The notes below the pieces were generated by a model that searched no databases, was not told the origin of the DNA, and saw only the letters and a program-made list of their open reading frames with translations. Positions 15,878 to 18,651 of a stretch of DNA of 18,651 nt are shown one piece after another (the first letter of the stretch is position 1; every line of letters starts with the position of its first letter). The translations under genes and the position numbers were made by a program. Source of the stretch: Flavobacteriaceae bacterium TMED81. Lineage in GTDB: Bacteria; Bacteroidota; Bacteroidia; Flavobacteriales; Flavobacteriaceae. The stretch covers positions 24,209 to 42,859 of the forward strand of contig NHEI02000020.1 of NCBI GenBank assembly GCA_002171575.2, read 5' to 3'.

Positions 15878-17335
15878 TTAAATCCCTGACAATAAATTCC
15901 CAAGACCATCTTTAAACTGAAAGCCCTCCATCGTTCTGTATTTATTTAGTTTTTTGTTTGCCTCCAGTCCCCACAACAAAAATTCCATCATAAAAAACAG
16001 CTCTTCGGCTGGACAATCTGCTTGATGAGTTGCAATTAATTTTTTTAAGTTAGGAACATTCATTAGGGTGTCTTGATAAACATTTTCAGGAAGATTATCT
16101 TCCAAAAACAATTCGTTATCCCCATAAAACCACCCCAATAACAGATCATAAGGTCCTTCCTCATCTTGTTTTTCAAGTTTTTTAATATCTGGAAAGTATG
16201 TTGGGAATAAGGTTTTTACAGCTTGATTGATCAAGTGGAAAGAAATCTGTTCCGCCCCTTCTTGTTCGCCTTCATAAACCAATTCTACTTTTCCGTTTAT
16301 CGCAGGGATAATCCCCAAAAAGTCAGACATTCTAATGGACGTATTTTGCTCGCCAGACATCAGCATACGTCGTTCAGCAGCGCTCATAAGATTTTCAAAA
16401 GCCGTGATGCTCATTCGCGCACTCACGCCACTATTCGAATCTACATATTCACTTCTTCTTGCTTCAAAACCGATCTGCTCCAAAATATCACGTGCCAGTT
16501 CAGGAACGTGAATGGCCTGTTGGATTGCTTTATTTATCTGTGTCTCTTGCCGGGTTATGGCCTTAGCTGTTTCCAAGTTGTGCGGGTAGTGCGTTAAAAT
16601 TTGAGAACCGATACGGTCTTTGAGCGGAGTCACGATACTGCCGCGATTGGTGTAATCTTCAGGGTTGGCGGTGAAGACAAATTGGGTTTCAATAGGTAAC
16701 CGGAGCTTAAAGCCACGGATTTGAATTTCTTTTTCTTGTAAAATAGAGAAAAGTGCTACCTGTATTCGTGCCTGTAAGTCAGGCAATTCGTTTAAAACAA
16801 AAATACATCTGTGCGCTCTTGGAATCATACCAAAATGAATTACGCGCTCATCGGCATAGGACAGTTTAAGGTTCGCTGCTTTTATAGGGTCTACGTCGCC
16901 AATCAGATCGGCTACGCTTACGTCTGGTGTGGCTAGTTTTTCAAAAAAGCGATCGTCACGATGCAGCCAAGTGATGGGTGTATCATCTCCTTTTTCTGCA
17001 ATTCGTGCCTTAGCAAAATTGCTGACGGGATCTAAGGGGTCATCGTTTATTTCAGAACCTTCGACCACGGGAACCCATTCGTCTAATAATTGCGTGAGCT
17101 GCCGTGCCAGTCTGGTTTTGGCCTGCCCTCTTAAGCCTAGCAAATTGATACTATGTCCCGAAAGTAGTGCTCGTTCTACGTCGGGAATAACCGTATTTTC
17201 ATAGCCCAAAAGCCCTTCAAATGTTGGTTGGCCACTTTGCATTCGACCTCTGAGGTTTTGTGCCAGTTCTTGTTGAATGGAAAGGGGTTTGTAATCCGAT
17301 TTTTTTAATGCCCCCAGTGTAGTACCCTTTTTCAT
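15878..17335 (-). CDS. MoxR/magnesium-chelatase-like AAA+ ATPase paired with a VWA protein
   Basis: A 485-residue cytoplasmic AAA+ ATPase. The Walker A motif is GLRGQAKT (67-74). The Walker B position reads CIFVLNELPDL, with N182-E183 where most AAA+ proteins have Asp-Glu. Sensor 1 is FTANPED (N224), followed by TPLKDRIG with R241 as a likely arginine contact. The LNELPDL and ALFSILQEKE segments match the chelatase subgroup (ChlI/BchI-like). With no chlorophyll genes in sight, tetrapyrrole metallation is unlikely. MoxR-type ATPases with VWA partners usually insert metals or remodel target proteins, and the target here is unknown. The ATG at 17335 immediately follows the stop codon of the VWA gene (TAAATG), so the two are almost certainly translationally coupled. 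Confidence 0.85.
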   Translation of the reverse strand: MKKGTTLGALKKSDYKPLSIQQELAQNLRGRMQSGQPTFEGLLGYENTVIPDVERALLSGHSINLLGLRGQAKTRLARQLTQLLDEWVPVVEGSEINDDPLDPVSNFAKARIAEKGDDTPITWLHRDDRFFEKLATPDVSVADLIGDVDPIKAANLKLSYADERVIHFGMIPRAHRCIFVLNELPDLQARIQVALFSILQEKEIQIRGFKLRLPIETQFVFTANPEDYTNRGSIVTPLKDRIGSQILTHYPHNLETAKAITRQETQINKAIQQAIHVPELARDILEQIGFEARRSEYVDSNSGVSARMSITAFENLMSAAERRMLMSGEQNTSIRMSDFLGIIPAINGKVELVYEGEQEGAEQISFHLINQAVKTLFPTYFPDIKKLEKQDEEGPYDLLLGWFYGDNELFLEDNLPENVYQDTLMNVPNLKKLIATHQADCPAEELFFMMEFLLWGLEANKKLNKYRTMEGFQFKDGLGNLLSGI

Positions 17336-18460
17336 TTATCTCAATCTTTTTTTTCTGTTCTGTTCATAGTCTTCAAAAATCATTTCGCCTAAGCCTTTTA
17401 GTCCTGTAAAGAAGGCCTTTCCTTTGTTAGCTTCTGTAAAATTCCGAATAAACTCTTTTAAATAGTGATCTTGTGCAATCATAAACGTGGTGATGGGGAT
17501 GTGAAGTTTTAGCGCCTGCCGTGCCATGTTGTAACATTTATCCACAATATGATCGTCTAGTCCCATACTGTTTTTATAATAGGTGCCATCGGAGTTTTTT
17601 AAACAACTTGGCTTTCCATCCGTAATCATAAAGATTTGTTTGTTGCTATTTTTCCTTCGGCGTAACAAGTCCATCGCCAAGGTAAGTCCTGCAACAGTAT
17701 TGGTATGGTAAGGTCCTACTTGTAAATATGGGATGTCTTTGAGCGCAATAGGCCAAGCATCGTTTCCAAACACCAAAATATCGAGGGTGTCTTTTGGGTA
17801 TCGTGTGGTGATAAACTCCGCCAGTGCCATGGCTACTTTTTTGGCTGGCGTAATGCGATCCTCGCCGTATAAAATCATACTATGACTGATGTCAATCATC
17901 AAAACAGTACTCATTTGCGTATTGTAATAACTGTCTTCCACCACGAGGTCGTCGTGATGCAATGTAAAGTCATCACCTGCGGAACGTATTTGTGCATTGC
18001 GCAAGCTTTCGGTCATGGATATTTTCTCTAATGGGTCGCCAAATTGATAGGCCCTAAATTCACCAGTATTGTCTGCGCCTTTTCCAGTGCTTTTGGTTTT
18101 GTGGTTGCCGTTTCCTGCTTTTTTGAGTTTTCCAAAAATTTGCTTCAATGCGTGTTCGCGTAATAGCTTTTCTGTTTTGGGGGTGAGTGACATACCCGTG
18201 CCTTCTCCTGTACCGTTTCCTTTTGGTTCTATAAAAGCACGTTTTAGCAAATCTTCGACAAAATCATCTATGGAATACTCTGAGTTGGTTAGTCCGTATT
18301 CTTTATCCAGTTCACGCAACCAATCAATAGCTTCGTCAAAATCGCCAGAGGTATGTGTAATCAGCTCTTTAAAAATTTCAAAAAGACGCTCGAAAGGAGT
18401 TTGCTTCTTGGGAGCATGACGTGTAAAAGTGATCCCTGAAGTGGAAAAATATAGTTTCAT
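17336..18460 (-). CDS. VWA-domain protein, partner of the AAA+ ATPase
   Basis: A 374-residue protein without signal peptide or membrane helix, so probably cytoplasmic. The N-terminal 150 residues are helical and charged, with a Gly/Lys/Thr-rich linker near 115-133. The C-terminal VWA domain (about 183-365) has a complete MIDAS metal site: DISHS (D190, S192, S194), T255 in the HTNTVAGL loop and D281 in ITDGKPS. This corresponds to the D-subunit role in chelatase-like pairs, where the VWA protein binds the client and the ATPase drives it. The gene is the first of the pair and starts at an ATG (18460). No clear TAnnTTTG promoter was found upstream; the nearest is TACATTTA (18468-18475), one mismatch away. 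Confidence 0.85.
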   Translation of the reverse strand: MKLYFSTSGITFTRHAPKKQTPFERLFEIFKELITHTSGDFDEAIDWLRELDKEYGLTNSEYSIDDFVEDLLKRAFIEPKGNGTGEGTGMSLTPKTEKLLREHALKQIFGKLKKAGNGNHKTKSTGKGADNTGEFRAYQFGDPLEKISMTESLRNAQIRSAGDDFTLHHDDLVVEDSYYNTQMSTVLMIDISHSMILYGEDRITPAKKVAMALAEFITTRYPKDTLDILVFGNDAWPIALKDIPYLQVGPYHTNTVAGLTLAMDLLRRRKNSNKQIFMITDGKPSCLKNSDGTYYKNSMGLDDHIVDKCYNMARQALKLHIPITTFMIAQDHYLKEFIRNFTEANKGKAFFTGLKGLGEMIFEDYEQNRKKRLR

Positions 18461-18651
18461 AGCACTGTAAATGTACTAAAATCATTCCAAAAATTTCCAC
18501 AATGATACTTGAAATAAAATACCTAAAGTTAATCAGTATCTCGCTTGATAATTAGAGGAGTCAAAGGGAGTAAAGTCGAACTATTTTGTAGAGGATTTGA
18601 TTAATTTGAATTGGATTGAGTAGGAGTTTTTATGCAATTGTTTGATTAGTA
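18461..18651. other. Noncoding end of the window, upstream of the VWA gene
   Basis: An AT-rich stretch with no ORF of credible length on either strand and no recognisable RNA gene. It should hold the promoter of the VWA/AAA+ pair. The only element close to the consensus is TACATTTA on the minus strand at 18468-18475, without a -33 partner. Confidence 0.4.

Noticed and set aside
16223..16597. 124-codon frame antisense to the AAA+ gene
   Set aside because: It lies inside a well supported ATPase gene, and no domain or signal could be recognised.
1..18651. CRISPR arrays, insertion sequences, tRNA or rRNA genes
   Set aside because: No regularly spaced repeats, transposase motifs, terminal inverted repeats with duplications, or cloverleaf-like sequences were seen.

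Overview
The window looks like chromosomal DNA of a member of the Bacteroidota, most likely a flavobacterium. The evidence is the AT-rich sequence, start codons without Shine-Dalgarno sequences, several matches to the Bacteroidota promoter element TAnnTTTG, and the gene set: clpC divergent from gyrA, gyrA followed by a TPR protein, a ThrA-type aspartokinase, LVIVD-repeat and SH3/NlpC proteins. No rRNA, tRNA, CRISPR, transposase or phage gene was seen.

Left part (1-7646), housekeeping genes. A partial ThrA-type aspartokinase (leftward, cut by the window edge) lies downstream of clpC (leftward). clpC diverges from gyrA (rightward) across 218 bases. gyrA is followed after 24 bases by an exported TPR protein.

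Middle part (7664-11875), envelope and signalling. A cytoplasmic-looking SH3/NlpC-P60 peptidase (leftward) diverges from a PgpH-like 7TM-HD phosphodiesterase (rightward). The two meet over a compact 77-base promoter region once spurious TTG start extensions are removed. A LVIVD-repeat lipoprotein follows the HD gene.

Right part (11918-18460), all leftward. In transcription order it holds a VWA protein and a MoxR/chelatase-like AAA+ ATPase with a zero-base junction, then a DoxX/DUF417-like membrane protein with a possible terminator, a 320-base noncoding stretch, and a tight three-gene operon. That operon encodes a 62-residue DPGxG membrane protein, a two-part protein with kinase-like motifs and a SAM methyltransferase (NoeA-like), and a membrane-anchored alkaline-phosphatase/LTA-synthase-like enzyme.

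The three-gene operon is the best candidate for a poorly described system. It is visibly more AT-rich than gyrA or clpC, is tightly coupled, and combines activities that would suit modification of a lipid or surface glycan. Its substrate cannot be read from the sequence. The AAA+/VWA pair is a second module of unknown target.
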